Below, in pieces: positions 34,127 through 44,949 of a stretch of DNA of 64,000 bases. Within the stretch, counting starts at the first letter, position 1. Every line of letters begins with the position of its first letter. Made by a program: the position numbers and the translations under genes. The notes under the pieces were generated by a model that did no database searches, was not told the origin of the DNA, and saw nothing but the letters and a program-made list of their open reading frames with translations. The stretch is from Dicyema japonicum (taxonomy: Eukaryota; Dicyemida; Rhombozoa; Dicyemidae): NCBI GenBank assembly GCA_011109175.1, contig RDEW01000007.1:557712-621711 (forward strand). Reading direction: 5' to 3'.

Positions 34127-35708
34127 GTGTCCAGACATTTGGCCTACATGACAGGAAATTTAGCACAAATAACTAAGAAATATGCCATACTTTTTATTAG
34201 CACATTGTTTTAAAATTCAGAGATAAAATTAAAGATAAAAACATCAAATAAAAAGAGTTAAAAAGTTACATCAATACTCATTGTTCTGTAGGTAAAACAG
34301 TTAAGATTTACTTAAAGGTTATGAGAAAACGCACTCAAAAATTCTACTGGAGTGTATTCATCATATTTTTCAATAATACTGTTCATCCTTTTGTTCACAT
34401 CCTGGTACTTCTTTACTTGTCTTATAGTTATTCCGGCCATCACTTGTTCTACTGTGAGCTCCCACTCTGACTGTTCTCGTATTTTTGCAACAAGCCGACG
34501 AACGGTTGGATGTTTTATAGACACTCTTTGTGAAAAAGATCTGTGTCATCCTTCATGTGAATTCGTAGTTCTTGGGAAGCCTTCTGCCTGTCTGTTATGT
34601 ACATTTCCAAACTAAACAATGGTCTTTTCTTTCCACGTTGCAAGGCTCCGATCCATGTTGTCTCAAAATAGGTCAGAAAATCTCCCAACACGTCATCAGT
34701 CTCGTAATCAATAATTTCAAGGAGCGCTCGGAAACTCTCAATGTCTTGAGGTACAGGAACAAATGCCAGTGCTTGAATACTTTTAATTAAGTTTGCATTT
34801 GCTGGGTCATACCATGCCTGCAGTCCTAGATTTTGTATTTTTCGCCATAAACACTGCCCAAAGTAAAAGTAGCAGCCATACACATTTGCATTTGGAAAAA
34901 TTCTGTTGATAGCATTGATCGCTGCTCGCTCATAATCTATGGTAAATGATAGTGGATTCAATTGTGGCCTTTTCTCTTTCAGTGTTGAAAATGTTTGTTC
35001 ATACATTGTTGAGATTTTTCTCGAGCAATAGCGTACACTAATGGAACCGTACACGTTTCACATAATGTAACATGTGTATAACTGAAAACCTAATGGAGCT
35101 GAATCAAAAGTACCATCACATAACCAATGTTCTTTCATAGACATAAGATCAAGGTTTCTTGCTGTTGTTAATATAAGCAATCCATCACTATCGTGTAGCA
35201 CAAAATCATCTCTGAGAGTACTTCTAAGTTCATCAGTTAGAACATTACCGTCTTGTATTTGATCTGTACGCTGTCGTCGAACAGTACGTGCAAGGGTTTC
35301 TTTTTTGGGTAGCGCACAAGCAGCAATAGGGTATGTGCAAAACAATTTTGGATAACTGTGGATGTAGTTTCTTCAGAATCTCTCGCTCTCTTCTTTATCG
35401 TATTGACGGTTTTCAGCGCATGTAAACGTCCTGCATTTGGTGGATGTTCGTGTGGTGTCATAGTTCCATTAAGTTCTTCGTTAACAGTTCTTACTCTGCC
35501 TTTGCATTTTCCTTTCAGCTCACATCTCCAATATATGACATTGTCGCTCTGTCTATCCATAATGTACGCATAGCAGAAGTTTTTTTTCCACAAGTGGTTT
35601 GTGTAAATTCCATTTTTTACCATTATTAAAATACATAGTGTATTTTTTGATCATTTATGCTTAATTGAATTGTCGGCTAAATGTCCTGTCGGCCAAATGT
35701 CCTAGTAC
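34127..35708 (-). mobile_element. MULE-type DNA transposon with terminal inverted repeats
   Basis: Right end 35671-35708 reads GTCGGCTAAATGTCCTGTCG followed by GCCAAATGTCCTAG. The left end 34127-34172, read on the minus strand, has GCTAAATTTCCTGTC, a 5-bp insertion, then GGCCAAATGTC. The two ends are therefore inverted copies, each holding two GGCYAAATGTCC words. Between them lies a broken MULE transposase. I could not define a target duplication. Confidence 0.75.
34312..35623 (-). pseudogene. FLYWCH/MULE transposase, disabled
   Basis: N-terminal part reads VIYWRCELKGKCKGRVRTVN and TPHEHPPNAGRLHAL, a FLYWCH-type zinc finger. The MULE domain follows: MKEHWLCDGTFDSAP, LGFQLYT, SFTIDYERAAINAINRIFPN, GCYFYFGQCLWRKIQ. 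The C-terminal part has NSHEG*HRSFSQRVSIKHPT, where the stop sits in place of the family's invariant Trp (NNxxEGWHR). A frameshift near 35330 and another before the last part also break it. The DGTFDSAP and DYE...AA..FP motifs carry acidic residues expected for the DDE site. Confidence 0.85.
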
Positions 35709-35789
35709 CGAAGAATATGAGGCACAAATAGTCCTTGGAAAACACTGATAAGCCTAAGCTTTTGTTGAAGATTCAAAACGAATTCTTGT

Positions 35790-36140
35790 CACGCCGGGAG
35801 ATTCCTTCGCCATGCCATGTTAAACTCGTCTGTCATAAGGGCTATTGAGGACTCCGGGTTTACTTGCCTTCTGAAGTTATCGGATTTGACAGAAGTTACA
35901 GCAAGAGACCGGATGGAGTCACGACCATACCGTGGAGCCAAGGTTTCAAGCTTGGGATTCGACGTGCACAGACACTTTCTCTAACGCAAATCTGCTCAAG
36001 TCATCGTTGTGCGCGGGTTCCGCAGCGAGTACTTCTGAAGATTCAAAAAGGAGGAAGTACCTCGGCATTAGGATCGGTTCACATTCCAGCAATCTCCGTT
36101 GAGATGTCTGGCGTGCTTGTCCCGAGCTTATAGGTTAATC
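35790..36140 (+). pseudogene. RLE retrotransposon 3' fragment
   Basis: RHAMLNSSVIRAIEDSGF, then after a frameshift SKRPDGVTTIPWSQG and AISVEMSGVLVPSL. It is the zinc-knuckle, endonuclease and tail order, in a more diverged lineage. Confidence 0.7.
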
Positions 36141-36499
36141 AGACTACTATAGGACTGCTAAAGGAGAATGACACGATGACTTTTCAAGAACATCGGAGTA
36201 GCAACCACGATGGGTAACTCTTATTCTGTGCTCAATGCATGCAGGCCATAATGGAGACTTTGTAATAATATGTCACGTGGGTGGCTTGAATAACTCTTAT
36301 GAACCACATTTAACTAATTCAGTAATTCTAAATAAAAAAATTAATTCAAACTGTATTTATTAAATGGAATAACCTGATTTCTTTTAATTTTAGCAGCATG
36401 GCTTTAGTGATTTTTATGTCTCAATTTAAGGGGTATATCAGAGATCTTGTCAAATATGAAAAATAGCGATAATAATAATAACAGCCTAACGAAACGAGA

Positions 36500-36786
36500 G
36501 CCATAATATTTGTAGCTCCGCATAGACAGGATACACACTCTATTTAAGTAAAGAACAGTTAATTTTAACTAATCGTAGAACCAAGGAATGATCTTCACTT
36601 CTTTTTCTGATGTGTGGGTCCCTTTTAGACAATCCAGTTCCGCAGTGAGTATCTACTGATGATGGCGTCACTCGTCAAACCCCTCTAGCATCGTAGATGC
36701 GTGGAACATTCCACCAGGTGAACGAGAATCGAACCTGTAACCTAAGCCACTTTAGCCCGATACCTAGCCACTATGCCACCCGGCTG
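36500..36786 (-). mobile_element. SINE family A copy with recognisable tRNA-derived head
   Basis: Read on the minus strand, 36786 to about 36715 gives GCCGGGTGGCATAGTGGCTA (A-box region) and ACAGGTTCGATTCTCGTTCA (B-box), spaced as in a tRNA gene. It then runs into ACGAGTGACGCCATCATCAG and the family body and tail. The 3' acceptor half does not pair well with the 5' half, so this is a SINE promoter, not a tRNA gene. Confidence 0.75.
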
Positions 36787-37045
36787 TAATATTTATAATT
36801 AATTTTTTTTTATTCGGATGAATTATAATTTTTATAATTAATTAATTTTTTATACGGATAACCGTAATCAAATAAATTATTTACATGCATCATCCCCGTG
36901 ATATGTCTAGTTCAATGAATGGTACTAAATGCTACATTAAAGACGTCTCTGCTTATAAGCAAATAAAAAATATTCTTGAAGGTATATTGAGATACATAAA
37001 GGAGGACAAAGAGCTCAATAACATTGATCGAAGAATCTGCAACCG
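36787..37045. other. AT-rich spacer
   Basis: A short open frame at 36885-37079 has no recognisable family. Confidence 0.25.
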
Positions 37046-37190
37046 CATAGGTTGTAGTGTCTATCAAAAGAACAGCTGACGAATGCCGTATAGGGTTGTA
37101 GTCTCTATCTGAAGAACAGCGGCCGAAGATCCCATAGGGATATAGTGTCTATCTGAAGAATAGCGGCCGAAAGCCCCATAGGATGTAATT
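37046..37190 (+). repeat. Short tandem repeat, about 3 copies of 47-55 bp
   Basis: GTGTCTATCTGAAGAACAGC and variants repeat at about 37056, 37106 and 37150, each followed by GGCCGAAG-like and CCCATAGG-like words. Confidence 0.8.
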
Positions 37191-38449
37191 TCATTCTCAA
37201 AAGTTGTTCTATCTAATTTTTTTAGTTTAAAAATCTGGTGTGCGCTTCGCTCCGCGATCGCGACATAATATTGTTATATTTCTTACGTGACCTGAACTTT
37301 ACTCTGATATCAAAAGGCATTGCGTGAAGTGGAGTTAGCCAGGGAGAAGGTGCGAAGATCTCGTTTAACAACTGCGTCTTGCAGAAAAAGACTCGTCGGT
37401 GGGATCTGTTTGACAAGAGTTGACATTCGCTGAAAAGTCCATCTTTTGGATTCGAACCAGCTTATTTATTTAACACTTTAAAAAATTTTGAATTTTCTAA
37501 ATGTTTTACTAATTTAGTTGACCAAAATTTTAGATCTCTCATGAAACATTTAACTGGTTTATGGGAGAACCATGGTTTTCCCCGTCAGGTCAATCAAGAA
37601 TAAGTTAAATAGAACGGGGGATACGATGAACCTTTTAAAATTCCGTTAGTTTTAAATTTCTAACGATTTTCCTCCTGTGTTTGTCGAGGAAGTCATTGCT
37701 TGGTATGCTTTAGACAAAAGCCCCCTAGAAGGAGTCTAATCTCGTATGTACATCAATCGATCATACTAAGGACTTTTGGTGTTTGATTACATTGTAGGAT
37801 TAGGAAATAGGTCCTTCGTGTGAGTTGTCGTTGATCCACTTGTGATAAACAATTTCATGCCCTCTTCAATAGTCTGTTGGAGTAGGCTACATAGGGTCGT
37901 GGTGTCTCTTGAAGTTATAAAACACAAATCAGTGGGGTTAGCAGACAGGTGTTGGTCGGAATATGTTAAACTGTCATTGGGCCTGAACGGAGTTCTGTGT
38001 TCATTAATGGGTCGTTTAAAATTACTAGGTTATCCAGTTTGAACTTCCTTCTCCTATCTACCACTTGGTTGTTCACTTCAGATCTTAATAATACATTTTT
38101 AATTTAAATCTAATAAATTATGCTAGTGAAAAGGAAGCGAAATTAAAGCACACATGTGTATTTCATCGACTCAGCTATCTGTGATAATGCGTTCCTAGAA
38201 ACAGATAGAGTTTATTCATTCTTAGAATTCAAATAAGGTGACAAATATCGATTTGAATTTTGACGAGGAAGACCCGTTTCGATTCCGGCCACATCCAATG
38301 ACCACGAAGGTAGATTTTACGACAAACTTAGAGACAATAAATCCAAAAGGATGCTAATGGTAAATAAGCCAATAATTCGTGTTAGTTAATTCAAAAAAGA
38401 GAAAATTAAATTAGTCATTACTAAAAACGAGATTTGACAAATTTAACGA
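37191..38449. other. Interval without a confident gene
   Basis: Open frames at 37222-37416 (-) and 37842-38042 (+) do not resemble known families. Probably old transposon sequence. Confidence 0.25.
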
Positions 38450-38910
38450 TCTCCACATTATATCTTTCGCTGTAGCAGAAGTACAGTCTCAATCCCATCG
38501 ATAGAATGCAAAAAGCCTAAATATCAAAATGATAATACAAGCGAACATCCTGCGTAATTTGTAATAAGTAATTTACAAGATAACGCCTTAGCAGATAAAA
38601 CAAGTCCCAAAAAAAGTGAGATGATTGATAAAGCCATTACACATATAATCTAAAATATGAATTATCACAACTGAGATATCTACTCCCTTCCCCAATATGT
38701 ATTTGTCAATTCCAGCAGCGAAGAAGATCACAGTGAAAGTAGAAAAGCTAAATGCTACAGTTATGAATCCATATGAAATCATCATTTCGTTACAAATGAC
38801 TCCAGCAACTCCAGCAATTATCGTGTTTAATAGGTCGATGACCTATTTAATGTTTAATGTTAGATCACTACAATTAATGAACATAGGATTATCCCGTTCT
38901 TTGATTGGAC
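38450..38910 (-). CDS. Possible small membrane protein
   Basis: A minus-strand frame (38588-38830) reads LNTIIAGVAGVICNEMMISY, GFITVAFSFSTFTVIFFAAG, and after a polar stretch VDISVVIIHILDYMCNGFIN, LTFFGTCFIC. Three to four hydrophobic segments are evident. GT..AG intervals of 27 to 29 nt on both sides could add short exons (MFINC upstream, MFACIIILIFRLFAFY downstream). The family is unknown. Confidence 0.35.
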
Positions 38911-41174
38911 AAAGGTCACAATATTATTTTTCCTTAAATAATTTAACAAAATATACATGGAGGACATGTCAAACTGCAAGTCAATCAAAAAATGAATTCA
39001 AATTGAATAAATTTTATTTTAAAGTTTGGTTCGAAATAATAAAATTAATTTATTAATATTATTATTTTTAATCAGAATTTTTTATTAACCGAAATCAAAA
39101 AGTTTTGTAAAAAATAAATTCTGATTGTTCATCCCCATCACCAGAAATACCAAAAAACGACATACAGTACAACCTCGATTTAGAACTCCAAGCGTTCCAA
39201 ATGAACACATCTTTCAACATGTTATGTAGACTATTGAAAAATGGTTCCTAATCGTCAACCCAAAAAAGTCTAAAGTCTAAAACAAAATCAGATTAGCGTT
39301 GGAGACGTATGAAGAAGCTAAGATCAGTGTTAGAATACTCAATAGATTTAATACACAGAAATATTTAGTGACGACCTCATTAAAGAAAATATGGGTCATT
39401 ATTTTCGAAAGGTAAATCTTTGAATAAAAAAGAGATAAAGACCTTGCACCTTTTTCGTTATCCCAGTCCTATTCTGGAAATTGGGGAATTTCTGAGAGTG
39501 AACTCGAAAAACAGGACTCATTCCATCGAAATCAACAAGATATTGGAATTTATTGGCCAAAGAAAATAACCAACTCAAAACTATACGACATTGCACGTGG
39601 CAGAAACAATCCATAGAAGTTGGAATATGGAAATTATTTGGTCACATTCTACGGTTGGAGATTATGTTCCGGGTAATGAGGTAATGGATGTGTATTTCAA
39701 TTGCTATGGACTCGATTGCTTCCGTGGAAGACCGACAACTACCTTACCTATATTTCGAATAAAGACCTTTCAGAACTGGGTCTGAGGACGAGGGACGATC
39801 TTGGTACACTAAGAGCAAAGACGAGGAAAGTGGTTAACAAAAGAAATGTGGCACGTGAAAAAAACTCTAATTATTTTTTATTATCCCCAATGACTTAATC
39901 GACACAGCGTTACACCCTCACAATAGCTATAGAGCTCAACTGGGGGAACCAAAGGGGTTTCGAGGGCGTTACGACTTTCTAGTGTGGCCTGGCTTCTCAG
40001 GCTTTCAAGTTGGAGAAAGTCTTCCTAAAACGCTTCAGTTATCTCGACAGCAATCACAAAATCTTGATATTTTATAAAATGCTATTACCTTAAATCTTCT
40101 CAACTCCCCCAACCTTTGAATCAAAATATCAAAAGTTGCCCCCGTCACATTGTTCGCTACTAACGATTCCTATATTGACGATCCCGACACAGTACTCATG
40201 TCTAATGCAGATGATGTTAGAACAGGTCTCCCTCTTTTGCGGCTGCTGTAGTTAAGGCTTACTTTGATCGCAAGATCAACTGATGTAATCAATTGATGTG
40301 AGGGTTCTCAAAATCTACTTTAACTCAATTCACATCGGATGAGTGGTTCTACATTGGAATTACTTGAAGAAAGACTGTTTTTGGAAGACGAACTGTTTTT
40401 GGCTGATCTAAAAATATTTCCTTCAAAAAGCAACGATGAAGATAAGCAGCTCCCGATGATTGCCAAGTACCAGTACATGCTTCTTGAAATTCAACTACCG
40501 AATGCCTCAGAATCTCAGCCACATCTAAGCAACCTGAGTGCTTGACTAACTTCGAACCGACTTTCCGTATCCCAGAAAAAATCCACATACTTTTTTACCA
40601 CCGAATCAGTCATAAGTAAACGTTAGAAATCAACCATAATGGAGAACTTATTCCCATACAGAGACATCCAGGAATACAGGAGTGACCTTGGACTCCTTGT
40701 TCTAATGTTCTACCAAAGGGTCTCAGAAATTCTACATTTTAAAAACATTTTTTAAGTCTATGATCTAGCTGTCGCAAGGATGTGCTACACTCTTATACAA
40801 TCAGTTCCCAAAGGGGACGTTAGACTACTCCTCTGGTTCCTTGGGTTATGAAATTTCAGTCTTAAGTCAAGGTCCGTCTAACGAACCTATCTACTCAATT
40901 TACCCTCCTCTCATTGACCAATCAGCAATCAGGAATATTAGGTCCCGATTTCCTCAATCTCTGACCGTTTCAGAAAAGAAACCCACCCTTCTTCAAATTC
41001 TGCTGAAAGAGCAGCGTCGTCACTTAATTAGTTGGTTTAACTCCTTCTTTCTTGATATTCCCTTTTTGGGGGTTAGATATTACTAGGGAATTACAAATCC
41101 ATCAGAAGACTATTTTTAAGACTAACTCTAATTTATCAATCACGGATACACAGAAGTGATGGTTGACAACTAAC
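38911..41174. other. Interval with weak ORFs only
   Basis: 39701-39898 (+) reads YLTYISNKDLSELGLRTRDD, which faintly resembles the end of a SAM domain, but the preceding exon cannot be placed. 40339-40545 (+) and 40841-41086 (+) are open but unassigned. No repeats were noted. Confidence 0.25.
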
Positions 41175-41430
41175 TAAATACAACCAGTTCCCATGGTCTC
41201 CGAGTCAGAGATCTCCCAATGTCACACATGAGACCATCCAGAACCAGAAAAAAATGGAAGAAGTATCTAGTCCTTGAATTTGTGAGAAGAATAATTGATG
41301 CTTTTTCGTTCCATCCAGTCACCTGAGGATCGCATGACGTCACTTTAGTGCAACGAGGAAAGATAAGAGCCAGTGAGTGATTCAAACCCTGGACCATTGA
41401 AATGACATCCCGACAACGACTTCTAGTGAG
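41175..41430 (-). mobile_element. SINE family B copy with tRNA-like head
   Basis: Body motifs match 31.3 and 60.6 kb. Beyond the GAGTGACGTCATG-like core, the minus strand reads GATGTCATTTCAATGGTCCA and GGGTTTGAATCACTC, a B-box-like word. The same head, GAGATGTCATT...GGTTCCGGGTTCAATCCC, stands alone at 61170-61230. This sets the orientation of family B as minus here. Confidence 0.6.
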
Positions 41431-41506
41431 TATTATAATTATGTAATATTTTTAATTATTATTTTAAAAAATTTGACAATAATTCATTATAAACACTGTG
41501 ACGGAA

Positions 41507-42743
41507 ATGGATCAGGTGGACATACTAAACCAAGAAATAAAAGCTCTCAAAGAAAAGCTGAAAAAATACGAAAATCCTACAAGGCGTGAAAAAATAAAGG
41601 AAATGAGCAGCAAAGTAGATCAATCAAATCCTTACAGGTTCTCTGAATCTCAAATTTTCAGTCGACTAATGGCACTACAGACAATGAAGGTTGTCAAAGA
41701 TTACAAGGTCATAATCATTCGATTTATTATAGGACATTCGAGAACGTTCAGTTTTAATAGTTGGGATTGGGGGAATTGGCAGTGTCGCCTCAGAAATGCT
41801 AGCACGTTGTGGTATAGGAAAACTTACCATCATTGATTACGACATCGTTGAGATGGCGAATCTAAATCGCATGTTTTACCAACCAGAGCACTGCGGACTC
41901 CTCAAAGTTGAAGCCGCCAAATTTATTTTAAAGTTCAAAAAATAATAATTCAGTAATATTAATCCAGACGTAGAAGTTAATATATTAAATATAAATATAT
42001 GCAATATTCCTGAATATCCTCTTTTTTTGGATGCTCTAAGGTACCGTGAATTTTTAATGAAGGAATACCGACATCCTGCTTGCATGTGTTGATAACTATG
42101 AGGCTAGGATGACTGTCAATTCGGCCTGTAATGAACTTGGGAGAACGTGGATTGAGTCTGGTGTTAGTGAGAATGCAATGTCCGGTCACATTCACGTAAT
42201 CAAACCTGGTTTAACGGCATGCTTTGCTGTTTGGTTAATTCTAATGTTTATAGTGCATTCCCCCGCTAATTGTGGCTACAAAGGAGGATGAGAGAACCCT
42301 CAAGCGAGGTGGTGTTTGTGCTGCAAGTATCCCAACAACACTTTCCATAATTGCTGGTCTTTTGGTTCAAAATTGTCTGAAGTAAATATTTTTATAATTT
42401 TGAGGATTCTACTCAAATTTGGAACAGTGGTGTCGTATTTGGGATATAATGGTCTCCCAGACTTTTTCCCTGCGTACTCGGTGGCCCCAAATAGTAATTG
42501 TGTCGACGACTGGTGCCGAAGACAGCAGGAAACCAACATCGAAGAAACAGTAGAGTTATCAGATCATTCAATGAAACTGAGTGATTTAGAGGACGTTGAA
42601 GGTAATATTTTTCAATTTCTTTAGAAGTTGAATTGTTAGAGATCGGCCTTATTGGGGATACTCGATCTTCACAAAAAAAGGTTGAAAAGGATGAGAGTAG
42701 TCTGAGTGATTTAGTGAATACTTTTGAGTCGTTAAATAAGTGA
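41507..42743 (+). CDS. UBA5: UFM1-activating enzyme (E1)
   Basis: Adenylates UFM1 and carries it as a thioester to UFC1 in the ufmylation pathway, important at the ER. ATG at 41507. The coiled N-terminus leads to [20 protein letters not shown], then the ATP-binding [59 protein letters not shown] and [12 protein letters not shown]. The catalytic Cys lies at [12 protein letters not shown] across an intron junction. The zinc pair is completed by [14 protein letters not shown]. The tail has the UFM1/UFC1-binding type end [16 protein letters not shown] (stop 42741-42743). Introns: 41708-41732 (25 nt), about 41932-41952 (21 nt), near 42042, 42226 and 42380, and 42605-42627 (23 nt). All junctions are in frame and no indels were seen. 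Confidence 0.97.
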
Positions 42744-42775
42744 CTTGCTTTTTTGAACTTGATAAGTTTTTGAAT

Positions 42776-43015
42776 TACTTTGAAAGTTGGAAAGGCCTCC
42801 GGTCATAAGGCTTTAACGATGTTATTAGACGGGGATGGATGCTGCTGGTTTCCCGTGACTCCTGAGTCAGTCGGTTTGTGCCGAAGAGACAGAAAACGTC
42901 AGGAAGGAATGAACGTTCCTTTAGCTCCTCTCGCTCTGGAAACGTCCCGAGCCCTTAAACATTGGTCCCACGTCTGAGGTCTAATCTCGGTCCGGTAATT
43001 CTGAAAAGCTCCGAT
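42776..43015 (+). pseudogene. RLE retrotransposon fragment
   Basis: VGKASGHKALTMLLDGDGC and GMNVPLAPLALETSRAL resemble the endonuclease and LAVETSG blocks of the family, much decayed. It lies only 32 bp after the UBA5 stop. Confidence 0.45.
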
Positions 43016-43160
43016 AGCTGTTTGAACTTATGCAGTCTTAGAGGATTACCCACATTGTAAGTAATTTGCACTTTGAACGCTATAATGCTCAGCTCGTTCG
43101 ATTTTTGTGGTTGATGTTGTGGTTACTAATTTATTTAAACGAAATATCGAATTAAGGCAA

Positions 43161-44067
43161 ATGACAGTCATAACTCGTTGGAATATTGAGAAAACTGCCA
43201 TCGTTATAGTGCTGAGTATTGTCCAGATTGCCATCGTTGGTTTCCTCAGCATTGGAATCTACTCAATCGTATTAACCCTGCAAAATTTGAGTGTAAAGAC
43301 ATTTTCTAACATTGTCTCAATTTTTATTTATCCTGGAGGCATTTTTGTTGCCATTCTTGTAATTGGGGTCATTATTAATTCCATTGGGTGTTTTGGAATT
43401 CTCAGGGAGAACGTCAATTTCATGAGGATTGTAGTTGTATGTGCTATAGTTTAGTTTTTGATATGCTTAAAGGTTTTACTGGCTATTCTTGTTTTTTTAC
43501 TTATTTTTGTGGCGCTCTACGTCTTCATACCACAGGTTTCGATCTACCTTAACCAACAACACATTGGATCTAAGATGTCCTTCATTATTGTAAAGTACAA
43601 GGATGACATCAATCTGGCGGGAGTTATAGATTCTATTCAAGCCACAGTTTTTTGACAAAATTTATTTGTAGGTTAAATGCTGTGGTTTTGATAGTCCGGA
43701 AGACTGGGATATAAATATTTACTTTAATCAGAATATTACCAATCTTGCCCCCGAACGTGGCGGAGTTCCGTATTCGTGCTGTAAGAACTACACCGGAAAT
43801 ATTAACTGCGGGAATGGACTAAGGGTCACTTTTACTTGACTCATTTAATAGATTAACGGACAAGTAACCAAATACTACCAGACTGGTTGTCTCAGAGCAT
43901 TCAAGCTGTTTTTCTTCAAATATAAATATTACATCGTTGGTATCATTGGTGGGTACACTTTCCTGGTGGTATGTTCTAGTATTTATTGGCAGTTAATGTT
44001 TTTGGTTCTCGTTGATCATGCAGCTATAACGTGCCTCAAAAATTCACACAGGAGAAATTACTATTAA
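43161..44067 (+). CDS. Tetraspanin
   Basis: Four-pass membrane organiser. From MTVITRWNIEKTAIVIVLSI the first helix follows, then a second (GGIFVAILVIGVIINSIGCF) with GILRENVNF. After a short intron (18 to 24 nt, near 43435) comes the third helix LLAILVFLLIFVALYVFIPQ. The large loop has the diagnostic VKCCGFDSPEDW, then YSCCKNYTGNINCGNGLR and TGCLRAF, giving CCG plus the other loop cysteines. The fourth helix is YYIVGIIGGYTFLVLMFLVL. Introns of 25 nt (near 43647), 27 nt (near 43825) and 24 nt (near 43977) keep frame. Stop 44065-44067. The upstream start at 43107 would need GTG, so I prefer the ATG at 43161. The subfamily is not assignable by eye. Confidence 0.9.
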
Positions 44068-44179
44068 CTTTTTCTAATTATTCCTAATTATTTTTGTTAT
44101 TGTCTTGGCAATGATTAATGGGACAACCAAAAATAACAATTTTTATATTAAAAGAGAATATTGGTGAAAAATCGCTTCG

Positions 44180-44285
44180 AAGAGATACGAACTCTTCTAA
44201 GGACTTTGGTTGAGACAGAGGATCGAATTGGCGACGATCAGTAGAAACGCTACGCAATCCTGCCCTCTTGGCTGATAAAAGACTT
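44180..44285 (+). pseudogene. RLE retrotransposon extreme 3' fragment
   Basis: SLRQRIELATISRNATQSCP aligns with LRQRIGIAIVRGNA of other copies. Confidence 0.5.
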
Positions 44286-44693
44286 AGTGTTTTATAATTA
44301 AATTGGTGAAATGAATAACTTTCCTCGATGTGGACTTTTGATCCAGCACAGCTACGATTGGGCGGAGGCAGTGTTCCCCATATTTTCATCCGGCGTGATG
44401 TATTTTCTATTTCTGTTTTTATGGATGGACTCGTCTTTATGTGGTAGGCACTTCAGTTTTCGAAGGGCTACGAAACCTTTTCATTTTCGCGGATAAGATG
44501 ATCGAGAGTCGAGGGTGATCATTTTTCCAGTTTTGCCAAGTGTTTTATTGACGTAGCCGCCTGACGTAGACAGGCTTCGATTTTCGAACAGTTCGTCCAT
44601 GAGAGGTTTATTCCTATGAAGCCCAGGCATAGGCCATGGTTGGCTCAATGAATTGTTTGTATAAGGCTCCAAGAGGTGGAAAGAAATTCTTTA

Positions 44694-44949
44694 TTAGATC
44701 TCCAAATAGGATTTGATCAGTCCAATTTTCCTCTGAAAAAAAAAATTTAATATTTTTGTAATTAGAATTAAATCGATCAGCCCAAAAATAATTAGCGGAA
44801 GTATTAATGAATCGTAATAGCGCGCGTCATGTGGTTTGGTGTTTCTTGTGGCGTCAACTGTGAACATAATTATACAGCAAAATACCATTTGTTCACCCAA
44901 ATATGAGTAGATTGTCTTTTTTGAAGGTTCTCTTGTTTTTACTACTCAT
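44694..44949 (-). CDS. Possible small membrane protein
   Basis: A candidate start MSSKNKRTFKKDNLLIFG (44947-44949) precedes a frame reading VDATRNTKPHDARYYDSLIL, PLIIFGLIDLILITKILNFF and QRKIGLIKSYLEI, with one clear membrane helix. A TTTTTCAG acceptor lies before RKIGLIK. The family is unknown and the intron positions uncertain. Confidence 0.3.

Noticed and set aside
36715-36786. Functional tRNA gene
   Set aside because: A- and B-box-like words are present but the acceptor stem does not pair, and the sequence runs without a break into a SINE body found elsewhere.
39591-39898. SAM-domain protein
   Set aside because: Only the last part (NKDLSELGLRTRDDLGTLRA) looks SAM-like and no upstream exon could be joined, so I do not list it as a gene.
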